The notes below the pieces were generated by a model. It saw only the letters and a list, made by a program, of their open reading frames with translations. It was not told where the DNA came from and did not search any database. This document shows, piece by piece, positions 10,876 to 19,677 of a DNA stretch of 64,000 nt. The DNA lies in the NCBI GenBank assembly GCA_002166865.1, contig NHTQ01000001.1, positions 310,001 through 374,000 of the forward strand, given 5' to 3'. Position numbers and translations under genes: made by a program. The stretch comes from Rhodobacteraceae bacterium WFHF2C18. Lineage in GTDB: Bacteria; Pseudomonadota; Alphaproteobacteria; Rhodobacterales; Rhodobacteraceae. Position 1 is the stretch's first letter. Each line of letters starts with the position of its first letter.

Positions 10876-11523
10876 TCAGAGCCGCACGCCCGTGCCCTGC
10901 AGCACCCCGTGCTCCATCGCGTAGCGGGTCAGCCCGGCGGTGGTGCTGATGCCCAGCTTGCGCTTGATGTTCTTTCGGTGCGTCTCGACCGTGCGCACCG
11001 AGATGTCCAGCGACAACGCGACCTCCTTGTTGGACCTGCCCTGCGCCAGTTCCAGCAGGATGGTCTGCTCGCGGTTGGTCAGCTGTTCGCGCCCCAGCGC
11101 CCGGTAGGGATCCAGCGAGCCCTTCGCGCCGGTGCACAGGTAGCGCTGCCCGGCCCGCACCGCGTCGATCGCGCGCTTGATCTCGTCTGTGGGCACGTCC
11201 TTGAGGACATAGCCCAGGGCGCCATGGCTCAGCGCCGAGGCGATGTACTCGGGGCTGTCGTGCATGGTGAGGATCAGGATCCGTGTCTCGGGCCGGCGCT
11301 CCAGCACCATCTCGGTGGTCGACAGCCCCCCGATGCCGGGCAGGTTCAGGTCCAAAAGGATCACGTCGGGTTCCAGCGCCGCCACCTGGTCGATGATCTC
11401 CTGACCGGTGCCGAGCGTGGCGATCACCTCCACGTCCGTGTAGCTTTCCAGGATCGACTGTATGCCCTCGGCCACCATCGGGTGGTCGTCCACGATGACG
11501 ATGCGCGCGGGTGTCTTGCTCAT
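10876..11523 (-). CDS. NarL/FixJ-type DNA-binding response regulator
   Basis: A 215-residue two-component regulator. The receiver domain has the acidic pair near residues 12-13 (VDDHP), phosphorylation site Asp58 (ILLDLN) and a conserved lysine in YVLKDV. The C-terminal LuxR-type helix-turn-helix is visible as LTNREQTILLELAQGRSNKEVA followed by ISVRTVETHRKNIKRKL. Its ATG overlaps the TGA of the upstream histidine kinase gene (ATGA), so the pair is translationally coupled. Divergent placement from a TRAP transporter operon makes that operon its probable target, by inference. Confidence 0.93.
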   Translation of the reverse strand: MSKTPARIVIVDDHPMVAEGIQSILESYTDVEVIATLGTGQEIIDQVAALEPDVILLDLNLPGIGGLSTTEMVLERRPETRILILTMHDSPEYIASALSHGALGYVLKDVPTDEIKRAIDAVRAGQRYLCTGAKGSLDPYRALGREQLTNREQTILLELAQGRSNKEVALSLDISVRTVETHRKNIKRKLGISTTAGLTRYAMEHGVLQGTGVRL

Positions 11524-12947
11524 GCGTTGGCCCTCACGTCCGTCTCGGGTGCGTTCTTCTGCGGCGACAGCAGGTGGCTGAGCGGCACCGTCGCCTCGAT
11601 AACCGTGCCCGCCCGCGAGGACAGTACCCGCAGCGTGCCGTCCAGCTGTTCGATGCGCTCCTGCATGTTGCGCAGGCCCAGCCCGGGCGTCGTCGCGGGT
11701 CTCTCGGCGCCCTCGATCCCGCAGCCGTCGTCCTCGATCCGCAGCGTGGCGCCGCGGACGTGCCCGCGCAGGTCGATCGCCACGCGGCCGGCACCGGCAT
11801 GGCGTTCGACGTTGGTCAGCGCCTCCTGCGCGACGCGGTAGAGGGCGATCTTGGCCTCCTCGTCCAGGCGGTTGCGGAAGACCACCGTGTCGAACTGGGT
11901 GTCGATGCCCGTGCGCTGGCCGAAATCCTCCGCCAGGGCCTTGAGCGCCGGGCCGAGGCCCAGGTCGTCCAGCACGCCGGGGCGCAGGTCGCGGCTGATG
12001 CGCCGCACCTCGTGAATGGCCCCCGACAGGTGGGTGAGTCCGCGCTCCAGCGTCTCGGACGCGCGCGCGTCGCCCGTCTCCAGCCGGCGCTTGGTCGTGT
12101 CCAGTGCGTAGCGCACCCCCACGAGGATCTGGCTGATGCCATCGTGCAGCTCGCGCGCCACGCGGCCGCGCTCCTCCTCCTGCGCGTCGAAAACCCGCTG
12201 CGTCAGCCGCTTCAGCTTGGCATCGGCCAGCCGGCGCTCGCGCAGGTTCAGGAACAGCCCCGACACGAAGACAAGCATCAGCGCGGCAAGGGTGATGGCG
12301 CCGATCCAAAGAAAGGTGCGCTGCATCCGCGCCTCCACCTGCGCGCGCGAGGCGTTGACCGTGGCCACAACATCGTCGATGAAGACGCCCGTCCCGATCG
12401 CCCATTTCCAATCCTGCAGGCCGATCACGTAGCTGACCATCCTGCCCATCTCGCCGGTGGAGGGCTTGGGCCAGGCATAGCTGTGATAGCCGCCGCCCGA
12501 GCGCGCCAGGCGCACCAGTTCGTCGGTGATCGGCACGCCGTCGGGGTCGGTCATGCCGCGCCAGTTCGCGCCGATGAGTTCCGTCGCCCGCGGCCCGACC
12601 AGGTTGTTGCCGTCGTAGTCATAGACGAAGAAATAGCCGTCCTGGCCATAAAGCATGGCCGACAGGATCCGCTTGACCTCTTTCTTGGCCGCCGCATCGT
12701 CGGGCGCGGCGCGCCCGTAAATGTTGAAGAACGCGGTGCGCGCGATGGAAAGGTAATTCTTCAGTTCCGCGCGCTTGGCGGCGATCAGTTCCCGTTCAAG
12801 TTGCTGGATCTCGCGTTCGGCCAGTTGCCGAGACTGCAGCGTGACCAGCACCGAGATCGTCACCGCCGCCAGCAGCAACGGCAGCGTTGCCGTGAGAAAG
12901 AGCTTCTGCCAGTGATTCAGCCAGAACAGGTCGCGCAGGCGTCGCAT
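11520..12947 (-). CDS. Cache-domain sensor histidine kinase (HisKA_3 type)
   Basis: A membrane sensor kinase of 475 residues. A first transmembrane segment lies at about 15-35, a periplasmic single-Cache domain at 40-210 (QDGYFFVYDYDG and QDWKWAIGTGVFIDD are typical), and a second transmembrane segment near 212-234. The HisKA_3 dimerisation helix follows with phospho-acceptor His268 in VARELHDGIS, then an ATPase domain with EDDGCGI and GLGLRNM. sCache domains of this kind commonly bind short organic acids, which fits the neighbouring TakP-like transporter. I chose the ATG at 12947; the frame stays open to 13043 but that extension has no recognisable sequence. Confidence 0.9.
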   Translation of the reverse strand: MRRLRDLFWLNHWQKLFLTATLPLLLAAVTISVLVTLQSRQLAEREIQQLERELIAAKRAELKNYLSIARTAFFNIYGRAAPDDAAAKKEVKRILSAMLYGQDGYFFVYDYDGNNLVGPRATELIGANWRGMTDPDGVPITDELVRLARSGGGYHSYAWPKPSTGEMGRMVSYVIGLQDWKWAIGTGVFIDDVVATVNASRAQVEARMQRTFLWIGAITLAALMLVFVSGLFLNLRERRLADAKLKRLTQRVFDAQEEERGRVARELHDGISQILVGVRYALDTTKRRLETGDARASETLERGLTHLSGAIHEVRRISRDLRPGVLDDLGLGPALKALAEDFGQRTGIDTQFDTVVFRNRLDEEAKIALYRVAQEALTNVERHAGAGRVAIDLRGHVRGATLRIEDDGCGIEGAERPATTPGLGLRNMQERIEQLDGTLRVLSSRAGTVIEATVPLSHLLSPQKNAPETDVRANA

Positions 12948-13041
12948 GAAGGGATCGTTAATCCGAATCGCGGGGAAAGCCCAGAGCGTGAACGCCCGCG
13001 GACCTCGGCCTCCTGCCGTGAAGTCAGCCCCGCCTCTACGC

Positions 13042-13054
13042 AATACTAGGTATT
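13042..13054. promoter_or_regulatory. Candidate operator AATACTAGGTATT upstream of the TRAP operon
   Basis: The 13-base sequence AATACTAGGTATT contains inverted arms AATAC/GTATT around a 3-base centre, in the 208-base divergent region between the sensor kinase and the TRAP binding protein, about 100 bases before the latter's ATG. NarL-family regulators often bind short palindromes of this size, so it is a plausible site for the neighbouring response regulator. This is inference from position and symmetry only. Confidence 0.4.
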
Positions 13055-13155
13055 CCCATGCCGCGGCAGTGACGCTAGGGTTCGGCTACTTCAAACGATC
13101 CGCGCGCCGACCGGGAGGGTTGGCGCGCCTGCACTGAACTGGGAGGAACTACCAC

Positions 13156-14241
13156 ATGGATCGTCGCAAATTTCTGAGGAATTCCGCACTGGGCGGCGCC
13201 GCCGCGGCCGCCTCCGGCCTCGCCGCGCCGGCCTATGCGCAGGGCAAGCGCACCCTGACCATGGTCACCACCTGGGGCCGCGGGCTGGCCGGTGTTCACG
13301 ACAGCGCGCAGTACTGCGCCGACGCGATTACCGAGATGAGCGACGGCCAGCTGACCGTCGAGCTGAAGGCCGCGGGCGAACTGGTCGGCGCCTTCGAGGT
13401 CTTCGATGCCGTCTCGGCCGGTCAGGCCGACCTGTATCACGGCGTCGACTACTACTTCATGGGCCAGCACCCGGCGCTGTCGTTCTTCAGCCAGGTGCCC
13501 TTCGGCATGACGTTCCAGGAATTCAACAACTGGTACTATCATGATGGCGGCATGGAACTGGCCGATGAACTCTACAGCATCTTCGGGCTCAAGGCCTTCC
13601 CGGCGGGCAACACCGGCCCGCAATCGGGTGGCTGGTTCAGCAAGGAAATCAATGGCCCGGAGGATTTCCAGGGCCTCAAGTTCCGCATGCCGGGGCAGGG
13701 CGGCCAGGTGCTGGGCAAACTGGGCGCCAGTGTCCAGAACCTGCCGGGGTCGGAGGTCTACCAGGCGCTGGCCTCCGGCGCGATCGACGGCACCGAGTGG
13801 ATCGGGCCCTGGGCCGACGAGAAGGCCGGCTTCCAGGAGATCACCAAGATCTACTACACCGCCGGTTTCCACGAGCCGGGTCCGAACCTGAACATGAACA
13901 TGAACCTGCAGGTCTACGAAAGCCTGTCGCCGGCGCAGCAATCGATCGTTCAGCAGGCGGCGCGCGCGTCGAACCTGTGGACAATGTCGCTGTTCATGGC
14001 CAACAACTCGGCGGCGCTGCAGCGGCTGCAGTCGGGCGGTGTTCAGATCCGCGAATTCCCCGATTCCGTCTGGGACGCCTTCGGCGCCGCGGCCGAGGAA
14101 GTCGTGCAGGAGCCCATGGGCGACGACCTCTACAAGCGCTTCTACGACAGCTACATGGAGTCGCTGCGCAGCTCGGCCGAGTGGATCAGCCGCTCCTCCG
14201 GCAGCTTCACGCAGCAGCGCAACCGCGTCGTGGGCATCTGA
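13156..14241 (+). CDS. TRAP transporter substrate-binding protein (TakP-like, DctP family)
   Basis: Periplasmic solute receptor of a tripartite ATP-independent transporter, 361 residues. The N-terminus has a twin-arginine-like signal (MDRRKFLRNSALGG) with an Ala-rich hydrophobic core and a cleavage site near AYAQG. The body resembles TakP of Rhodobacter sphaeroides, a 2-oxoacid receptor: GELVGAFEVFDAVSAG, YHDGGMEL, NTGPQSGGWFSKEING and GTEWIGPWADEK correspond to matching stretches of TakP. A 2-oxo or other monocarboxylate is therefore the likely cargo, but the binding residues cannot be verified here. GGGAGGAA precedes the ATG. The two permease genes follow. Confidence 0.92.
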   Translation: MDRRKFLRNSALGGAAAAASGLAAPAYAQGKRTLTMVTTWGRGLAGVHDSAQYCADAITEMSDGQLTVELKAAGELVGAFEVFDAVSAGQADLYHGVDYYFMGQHPALSFFSQVPFGMTFQEFNNWYYHDGGMELADELYSIFGLKAFPAGNTGPQSGGWFSKEINGPEDFQGLKFRMPGQGGQVLGKLGASVQNLPGSEVYQALASGAIDGTEWIGPWADEKAGFQEITKIYYTAGFHEPGPNLNMNMNLQVYESLSPAQQSIVQQAARASNLWTMSLFMANNSAALQRLQSGGVQIREFPDSVWDAFGAAAEEVVQEPMGDDLYKRFYDSYMESLRSSAEWISRSSGSFTQQRNRVVGI

Positions 14242-14266
14242 ACCGGCCAGTCCAGGCGGATGGCAA

Positions 14267-14290
14267 GCGGGCCCCGTCATCGGGGCCCGC
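14267..14290 (+). terminator. Hairpin between TRAP receptor and permease genes
   Basis: GCGGGCCCCG (14267-14276) and CGGGGCCCGC (14281-14290) form a perfect 10-bp stem around TCAT, 25 bases after the dctP-like stop. No T-run follows. Such elements between receptor and permease genes usually act as partial terminators or mRNA stabilisers, giving more receptor than permease; that role is inferred. Confidence 0.6.
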
Positions 14291-14339
14291 TATGCAATAA
14301 CCGGGTCCTAGACCCATCCAAAAGGGTTCGGGGGGAAAG

Positions 14340-15230
14340 ATGCTGGACGCGATCGTCTGGTTCTTCACGAATATCGGCCTTGCCTTCTACAATTTCGGAT
14401 ACGCCATCACGCATCCGCATTCGTGGCTGGACTGGTCGAACAAGGAAGCGCTCATGCGCTTCGTCTACTACGGCGGCTCGACGGAGTTCTTCTTCGTCGT
14501 TTTCACGGCCTTTCTGGTGCTCACCGGCGTGGGGATGTGGCGCAACAGCGTGATGTGGGCCTGCGTGCGCGGGCTCGAGGCCTTCGCCAACACCGTGGGC
14601 CGTTTCGTGGCCTGGGCCGGCCTCATCATGGTGATCCAGCAGATCATCATCGTCTTCATCCAGCGCATCTTTGCCCGGCCGGATATCGTCATCGGTTTCG
14701 GCATCCCGGTGGAACTCGACATCAGCTGGTGGGCGGAGGAACTCAAGCTCTACAACGCGCTCGTCGTCGCCCTGTGCTGCACCTATACCTTCGTGCAGGG
14801 CGGTCACGTCCGGGTGGACCTCATCTATTCCGCCGTGCGCTTCCGCACCAAGAAGGTGGTCGACATGGTCGGTTCGCTGCTCTTCATGATGCCCATGTCG
14901 GTGCTGATCTGGCTCTATGCGTGGTTCTTCATGTGGCGCCACCTCATCGTGCCCAAGCCCTCGGCCAGCGAAACGCTCGATCGACTTCTGATGAAATCAC
15001 GCGTCCTGCGCTGGAACGTGGAAACCATCGGCTTCAGCCCGAACGGCTTCAACGGCTACTTCCTGTTCAAGGTCCTGCTGGTGGCCTTTTCGGGCATGAT
15101 CTTCCTCCACGCGGTGGCCTTCTTCTACCGCTCCTACCTGGAATGGAAGGAAGGGGCCGAAAGCGCAAACAAATACCTCGACAAGGACAGCCTTGGCGCG
15201 GGTGAAGAAGCCTACGAAGGCACGCACTGA
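14340..15230 (+). CDS. TRAP transporter small permease (DctQ family)
   Basis: Small membrane subunit of the TRAP transporter, bridging the binding protein and the large permease. At 296 residues it is longer than the usual 160-220. It has hydrophobic segments near residues 45-65, 85-110, 135-155, 175-200 and 240-265, with the typical GHVRVDLIY motif in the middle (here QGGHVRVDLIYSAV). The extra length is mainly a loop around 200-235. It lies 98 bases after the receptor gene and 14 bases before the large permease gene, so all three form one operon. Confidence 0.9.
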   Translation: MLDAIVWFFTNIGLAFYNFGYAITHPHSWLDWSNKEALMRFVYYGGSTEFFFVVFTAFLVLTGVGMWRNSVMWACVRGLEAFANTVGRFVAWAGLIMVIQQIIIVFIQRIFARPDIVIGFGIPVELDISWWAEELKLYNALVVALCCTYTFVQGGHVRVDLIYSAVRFRTKKVVDMVGSLLFMMPMSVLIWLYAWFFMWRHLIVPKPSASETLDRLLMKSRVLRWNVETIGFSPNGFNGYFLFKVLLVAFSGMIFLHAVAFFYRSYLEWKEGAESANKYLDKDSLGAGEEAYEGTH

Positions 15231-15244
15231 GGGGGCAGGAAACA

Positions 15245-17599
15245 ATGCTTTTCGGACTTGACGGCGTCGAGATCGGCCTGATCATCGTGTTCCTGTGCCT
15301 GTTCGGCAGCATCTTGTCGGGCTTTCCGGTGGCCTTCGCCATCGCGGGGGCGGGGATGCTGTCCTTCGCGATCATCGCCGCGCTCGACAGCGCCGGTCTC
15401 CTGATCCATCAGGCGATCGACACCACCAGCCAGGCCTACGACAGTCTGATCGCCTCGGGCGTACGGCCGCAGAACATCTCCATCTTCCGATATCCCGACC
15501 TGCCGCGCATCGCCGAGCCGGTGTTCGAACGCGGCTGGGAGGTCGCGCTGGATCGCAACATCAGCTTCATCGTCAACCGGATCAACGAACGCGTCCTGGC
15601 CGGTCAGGCGATCGAGACGCTGCTGGCGGTGCTGATGTTCGTGATGATGGGCATCACGCTTGAACGCTCCAGGATCGCCGAGGATCTGCTGACCACCATG
15701 GCGCGCGTGTTCGGCCCGCTGCCCGGCGGCCTGGCGGTCTCGGTGGTGGTGGTGGGGGCCTTCCTCGCCGCCTCCACGGGCATCGTGGGGGCCACGGTGG
15801 TCACCATGGGGCTGCTGTCGCTGCCCACCATGCTGCGCAACAACTACAGCCCCGAGATCGCCACCGGCGTCATCTCGGCCAGCGGCACGCTGGGGCAGAT
15901 CATCCCGCCGTCCATCGTGATCGTGCTCCTGGGGACGCTGGCGGGCGATCTCTACTCTGCCGCGCAGGAGAACCGCGCGCAGGCCGTGGGCTGTTCCGAC
16001 GCGCTGACCTACCTGGGCGAACCGGCGGTCGTTTCCGTCGGCACGCTGTTCCAAGCGGCGCTGCTGCCGGGCATCCTGCTGGCGCTGCTCTACGCCGGCT
16101 ATGCCTTCGGGTACGCGCTGCTCAATCCCGGCAAGGCGCCGGCGGTGGAACTGGGCGGCGGCGGCGGCGAGCCGCGCACCCGCGGCGAGACCTTCACCTG
16201 GTTCATCGGGGTGCCCGTTGGGCTGATCGCCGGGCTTCTGCTCTTGATGCAGCTGGGACTCGTCGGGTCGCAAAGCCTGTCGGTGGACGCCTTCACCCAA
16301 GCCGGGCAGACTGCCTCGCTGCGCACCAACGTCAGCGACGAGTGCAAGGAGGCCATGATCGAACTGCACGGGCAGGAGGCCTGGGACCAGGCCGTCGCCG
16401 AGCAGGAAGCGATCGAGGCCAAGGGCGGCGTGGTGCAGAGCGAACGCCTCACAGAGGAGGAGATCGCCCAGAAGGTCGCCGAAAAAGAGGCCGCCGCCGC
16501 CCCGATCGGAACGGGTGTGGCCACGATCATGCTGATTTTCGGGTTGCTGTTGTCGGTGGCGCGCGGCATCCGGCCCACGGCCGATCCAACGCCCCTCCTG
16601 GTGGGCGCGCTGGGGATCGTGCTCGGCCTTATCGCGGACATCCTGCTGATCGCACCCGCCACCAGTGCCGGGCTGGCCACGGTGATTCTTGCCGTGCCCT
16701 ACCTCATGGCGCTTTACGGGGCCAAGCACGCCGCCGCCCGCGCGGCCGAGAACGATCTGATCCGCGTGGTCTTTCCACCTCTGGTGCTGATCGTGGCGGT
16801 TCTGGGCTCGATCCTGGGCGGGATCACCAACCCGACACCGGCCGCCGCGCTCGGCGCCGGCGGGGCGATCATGCTGGCCGCCTACCGCAAGCTGAAGGAG
16901 CGCGGCGAAAGCGGCCAGGTCATCATCTGGGCCACCCTGGCGGTCATCCTGGCGATCCTCGTGGGCATCAACTTCGACCTGCGCATCGAACAGGAGGAGG
17001 TGAGCTTCCAAAGCTGGGTGGCCTTCCTGGTGGCCTATGCCTCCTATCTCTTCGCGGCCCTCGGGCTGCTCTATTCGTGCTGGGTGTTGTTCACCAACGG
17101 GGTGCTGACGCCCGTTGTGCGCGAAACCGCCAAGGTCACCTCGATGGTCTTCACCATCCTGATCGGCTCGCAGCTTCTGAACCTGGTGGTCATCTCGTTC
17201 GGGGGCGAGCACTACATCCAGCAGTTCCTGCGCAGTTTCGACAACGAGTTCACGGTCTTCCTGATCGTGATGCTGGTGCTGTTCGTCCTCGGGTTCGTGC
17301 TGGATTTCCTCGAGATCATCTACATCGTCGTCCCGATCGTGGGGCCGGTGATCTACGGGGGCACCTTCGACCCCAAGTGGGTGACGATCATGATCGCGGT
17401 GAACCTGCAGACCTCTTTCCTCACCCCGCCCTTCGGCTTCGCGCTGTTCTACCTGCGCGGGGTGGCGCCGAAAGAGGTCACGACCCTGCACATCTATCGC
17501 GGGGTGCTGCCCTTCGTCATCATCCAGGTTGTCGGCCTGGCCATCCTCTGGTTCTTCCCCGACATCGTGACGATCGTGCCGGCGCTGATCCCCAACTGA
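15245..17599 (+). CDS. TRAP transporter large permease (DctM family), enlarged form
   Basis: The transport channel subunit of the TRAP system. At 784 residues it is nearly twice the usual 430. The canonical DctM core is recognisable in pieces: FPVAFAIAGAG near 27, GATVVTMGLLSLP and SGTLGQIIPPSIV around 182-225, and the T-P-x-A-A-A signature as NPTPAAALGA near 529-538. Between them are a hydrophilic insertion at about 55-118 and a large one at about 300-510 that contains a charged coiled-coil-like stretch (365-415) plus extra membrane segments. The frame is intact, so this is a genuine enlarged form and not a fusion artefact of the window. It is the last gene of the operon. Confidence 0.9.
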   Translation: MLFGLDGVEIGLIIVFLCLFGSILSGFPVAFAIAGAGMLSFAIIAALDSAGLLIHQAIDTTSQAYDSLIASGVRPQNISIFRYPDLPRIAEPVFERGWEVALDRNISFIVNRINERVLAGQAIETLLAVLMFVMMGITLERSRIAEDLLTTMARVFGPLPGGLAVSVVVVGAFLAASTGIVGATVVTMGLLSLPTMLRNNYSPEIATGVISASGTLGQIIPPSIVIVLLGTLAGDLYSAAQENRAQAVGCSDALTYLGEPAVVSVGTLFQAALLPGILLALLYAGYAFGYALLNPGKAPAVELGGGGGEPRTRGETFTWFIGVPVGLIAGLLLLMQLGLVGSQSLSVDAFTQAGQTASLRTNVSDECKEAMIELHGQEAWDQAVAEQEAIEAKGGVVQSERLTEEEIAQKVAEKEAAAAPIGTGVATIMLIFGLLLSVARGIRPTADPTPLLVGALGIVLGLIADILLIAPATSAGLATVILAVPYLMALYGAKHAAARAAENDLIRVVFPPLVLIVAVLGSILGGITNPTPAAALGAGGAIMLAAYRKLKERGESGQVIIWATLAVILAILVGINFDLRIEQEEVSFQSWVAFLVAYASYLFAALGLLYSCWVLFTNGVLTPVVRETAKVTSMVFTILIGSQLLNLVVISFGGEHYIQQFLRSFDNEFTVFLIVMLVLFVLGFVLDFLEIIYIVVPIVGPVIYGGTFDPKWVTIMIAVNLQTSFLTPPFGFALFYLRGVAPKEVTTLHIYRGVLPFVIIQVVGLAILWFFPDIVTIVPALIPN

Positions 17600-17688
17600 C
17601 GGCACGCACCGGGACCTGTCCAGGCCCGGCGCGTTGCAATCGCCAGTTCCGGTGCGAAGCGGGCGCGTCCGGCTGCGACGGTACCAAA

Positions 17689-17720
17689 GGCCCGTACGCT
17701 TCGTACGACCCGTACGGGCC
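17689..17720. repeat. CGTACG palindromic intergenic repeat, copy A
   Basis: Arms GGCCCGTACG (17689-17698) and CGTACGGGCC (17711-17720) are perfect inverted repeats around a 12-base centre that itself holds CGTACG. The three CGTACG units start at 17693, 17702 and 17711, exactly nine bases apart. The reverse complement matches copy B at 25842-25873 in 29 of 32 positions. It lies between two convergent genes and may act as a bidirectional terminator. Confidence 0.8.
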
Positions 17721-17723
17721 GGC

Positions 17724-18554
17724 TCAGCCCCGGCGGGGCCGTAGCGGCCGCCCGTCGGGCAGCGATATGTTGGCCACCTGTTCGGCGATGGGATCGTTGC
17801 TCAGCGGGTGGGTCCGGGCGTCGTAATCGCCGGGGTCGCGCATCTTCTCCCAGGCGCCGTCCACGTAGACCTCCAGCCCGGCGAAGGCCTGCTTGTAGCC
17901 CATCTTGGGGCTGCCCGGCACCCAGTAGCCCAGATAGACGTAGGGCAGGGCCGTTTCCCGTGCGATTTCAACGTGATCAAGGATGATGTAGGTCCCCAGC
18001 GAGGCCTTCGGCAGGTCCGGATCGTAGAAGGAGTAGACCATGCTCACCCCGTCATCCAGAACATCCGTCAAGCACACCGCAACCAGCGCCCCGCTGTCGG
18101 GATCGGCATATTCCACCACCCGGGTGCGGATCGGCGATTCCTCGATCATGGCGGCGAACTCGAAGGTGTCCATGTCCGCCATGCCGCCGTCGGCGTGGCG
18201 CGCCTCCAGGTAGCGGCGGAACAGATCGTATTGCTCCTCGGTCGCCCAAGGCGAGGTGGCGCGGCGGATAACCTCTTGATTTTTCTTTATCGTTTTCTTC
18301 TGGCTGCGGGAGGGGCGGAAATCCTCGACGTTGATCCGGGCCGACAGGCAGGCGGCGCAATCGGCGCAGGACGGGCGGTAGAGCACGTTCTGAGAGCGCC
18401 GGAACCCCTGCTTGGACAGGCTGTCGTTCAGACGTTGCGCCCCTTCGCCCTGCAGTGCCGTGAACAGCTTGCGCTCCATCCTGCCCTCCAGGTAGGGGCA
18501 GGGCTGGGGGGCGGTGACGTAGAACTGGGGCGCGAGGGGAAGTGTGTGCCGCAT
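17724..18554 (-). CDS. bpt: Aspartate/glutamate leucyltransferase
   Basis: Transfers leucine from leucyl-tRNA to proteins with N-terminal Asp or Glu, feeding the N-degron pathway read by ClpS/ClpAP. The 276 residues contain the ATE N-terminal domain with the Cys cluster in [16 protein letters not shown] and the C-terminal domain with [21 protein letters not shown] and [17 protein letters not shown], all typical of the bacterial Bpt branch. The start at 18554 ([12 protein letters not shown]) matches the family N-terminus; the longer frame to 18593 is not supported. Other annotations call it arginyltransferase Ate; the short length favours Bpt. Confidence 0.93.
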   Translation of the reverse strand: MRHTLPLAPQFYVTAPQPCPYLEGRMERKLFTALQGEGAQRLNDSLSKQGFRRSQNVLYRPSCADCAACLSARINVEDFRPSRSQKKTIKKNQEVIRRATSPWATEEQYDLFRRYLEARHADGGMADMDTFEFAAMIEESPIRTRVVEYADPDSGALVAVCLTDVLDDGVSMVYSFYDPDLPKASLGTYIILDHVEIARETALPYVYLGYWVPGSPKMGYKQAFAGLEVYVDGAWEKMRDPGDYDARTHPLSNDPIAEQVANISLPDGRPLRPRRG

Positions 18555-18629
18555 ATCCACCTGACATCTGTGTTCAAGACGTGACGGTAACAACCTTGGC
18601 TTTTGACGCCAAGTGTCAATGGCACACGG

Positions 18630-19079
18630 TCAGGCGCCGGCGCGCCGGTTCACCGCCACGGTCCCCAGAAGGTGGTCATGCAGGCCCTGGCCCCGTGCCG
18701 TCGTCAGCATCAGAACGACCGAGATCACCTGCAAAAGCGGAAAGGCCACCGCGATCGTGAAGACCAGCGTGTGCATGAAGGCCATCTGCAGGTCGAACCG
18801 TTGGCCAAGCACCGTGCGGAATTCCACGGCCGTCAGGACCATGCCCCAGGTGGCCGACCCGCGGGTAATGGTTATGACCCGGTAGGCGAAGCCGATCACC
18901 AGCGTCAGCACCGGGAAGAAGAAGATCCCGGTGAAGGCCGTGAAGGGCAGGATCACCACGCAGATCGCCAGGATGATGAGTGTATCGACCACGAAAGCGA
19001 TCAGCCGCTTTGCGGGGACGTTGGCGTAGAACTCCGGTTGCGAATCGGGGTCGGGGATATGCCGGGCGTAATCTGTCAT
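18630..19079 (-). CDS. RDD family membrane protein
   Basis: A 149-residue inner-membrane protein. The RDD signature appears as KRLIAFVVDTLI near residue 24 (Arg replaced by the K-R pair and Asp inside the first helix). Further hydrophobic segments lie near 45-65 and 105-125, and a terminal HDHLLGTVAV segment is also typical of the family. RDD proteins are poorly defined; some take part in cation or proton exchange. It sits on the same strand between bpt and the DUF2852 gene, 54 bases after the latter. Confidence 0.88.
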   Translation of the reverse strand: MTDYARHIPDPDSQPEFYANVPAKRLIAFVVDTLIILAICVVILPFTAFTGIFFFPVLTLVIGFAYRVITITRGSATWGMVLTAVEFRTVLGQRFDLQMAFMHTLVFTIAVAFPLLQVISVVLMLTTARGQGLHDHLLGTVAVNRRAGA

Positions 19080-19133
19080 CGGTTGCCGATATATGGCGAA
19101 TTGCGGCCCGGAACCAGCCCCGGGCCGGCCGGA

Positions 19134-19559
19134 TCACGCGTTTTGCGCGTCGCTGTCACGCGCTTCGGCTGCCTTGCGGGCGCGTTCTTCCATGAACTGG
19201 TCGAACTCGGCCTTGTCGCGGGCATCGCGCAGGCGTTGCAGGAAGGCCTCGAAGTTTTCCTGCTCTTCCTCCAGACGGCGTAGGGTATCGGCCTTGTAGG
19301 CCTCGAAGGCGGAATTGCCGGTATCGCGCGTCACCTGTGCACGGCGGGACCGGCGCCCGTTTCGGGCCGAGGAACAGCTCATTTTCCTGCTCCATATCAT
19401 GTAGAAGAGAAGCGCCAAGCCAACCGGCCAGACGAAGATGAAGGCCAGCACCATGGCGGTGATCCAGGCGCCCTTGCCGCGGTCGTCAAGCCAGGCCTCG
19501 GCACGGGCAAGCCACCCCGTCGGACCGCCCGGCGCGGCGGAACGTGCAAGCGTTGTCAT
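19134..19559 (-). CDS. DUF2852 family membrane protein
   Basis: A 141-residue protein of the DUF2852 family, widespread in Rhodobacterales and rhizobia. One transmembrane segment lies near residues 33-54 (ITAMVLAFIFVWPVGLALLFYM), followed by a basic stretch and a charged, probably coiled-coil tail (DTLRRLEEEQENFEAFLQRL). Function is unknown. Upstream, in the same orientation, are two near-identical inverted repeats that could be regulator sites for this gene and the RDD/bpt genes behind it. Confidence 0.85.
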   Translation of the reverse strand: MTTLARSAAPGGPTGWLARAEAWLDDRGKGAWITAMVLAFIFVWPVGLALLFYMIWSRKMSCSSARNGRRSRRAQVTRDTGNSAFEAYKADTLRRLEEEQENFEAFLQRLRDARDKAEFDQFMEERARKAAEARDSDAQNA

Positions 19560-19592
19560 GTGATCGATCCTTTCCGGTCGCGTTTGCGGTTT

Positions 19593-19611
19593 ATGTGAAC
19601 ATCTTTCACAT
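19593..19611. promoter_or_regulatory. Inverted repeat ATGTGAA-N5-TTCACAT (site 1)
   Basis: Perfect 7-base arms, ATGTGAA at 19593-19599 and TTCACAT at 19605-19611, with a 5-base spacer, 34 bases upstream of the DUF2852 start. A second copy lies 58 bases away. The geometry (spacer of five, overall 19 bases) differs from the CRP consensus TGTGA-N6-TCACA. Confidence 0.6.
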
Positions 19612-19650
19612 CACTGAAATTGGCAGGACGGCCGGATTTTGCAAGGGTGG

Positions 19651-19669
19651 ATGTGAATAAATTTTACAT
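19651..19669. promoter_or_regulatory. Inverted repeat ATGTGAA-N5-TTTACAT (site 2)
   Basis: Same arrangement as the site at 19593-19611 with one changed base in the right arm (TTTACAT). It lies in an unusually AT-rich stretch between the YbaK-like gene (ending at 19678) and the DUF2852 gene. Confidence 0.55.
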
Positions 19670-19677
19670 TATTTCGA

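Noticed and set aside
19593-19611. The ATGTGAA inverted repeat as a CRP site.
   Set aside because: The spacing between TGTGA and TCACA is seven, not six, and the second copy diverges further from the CRP consensus.
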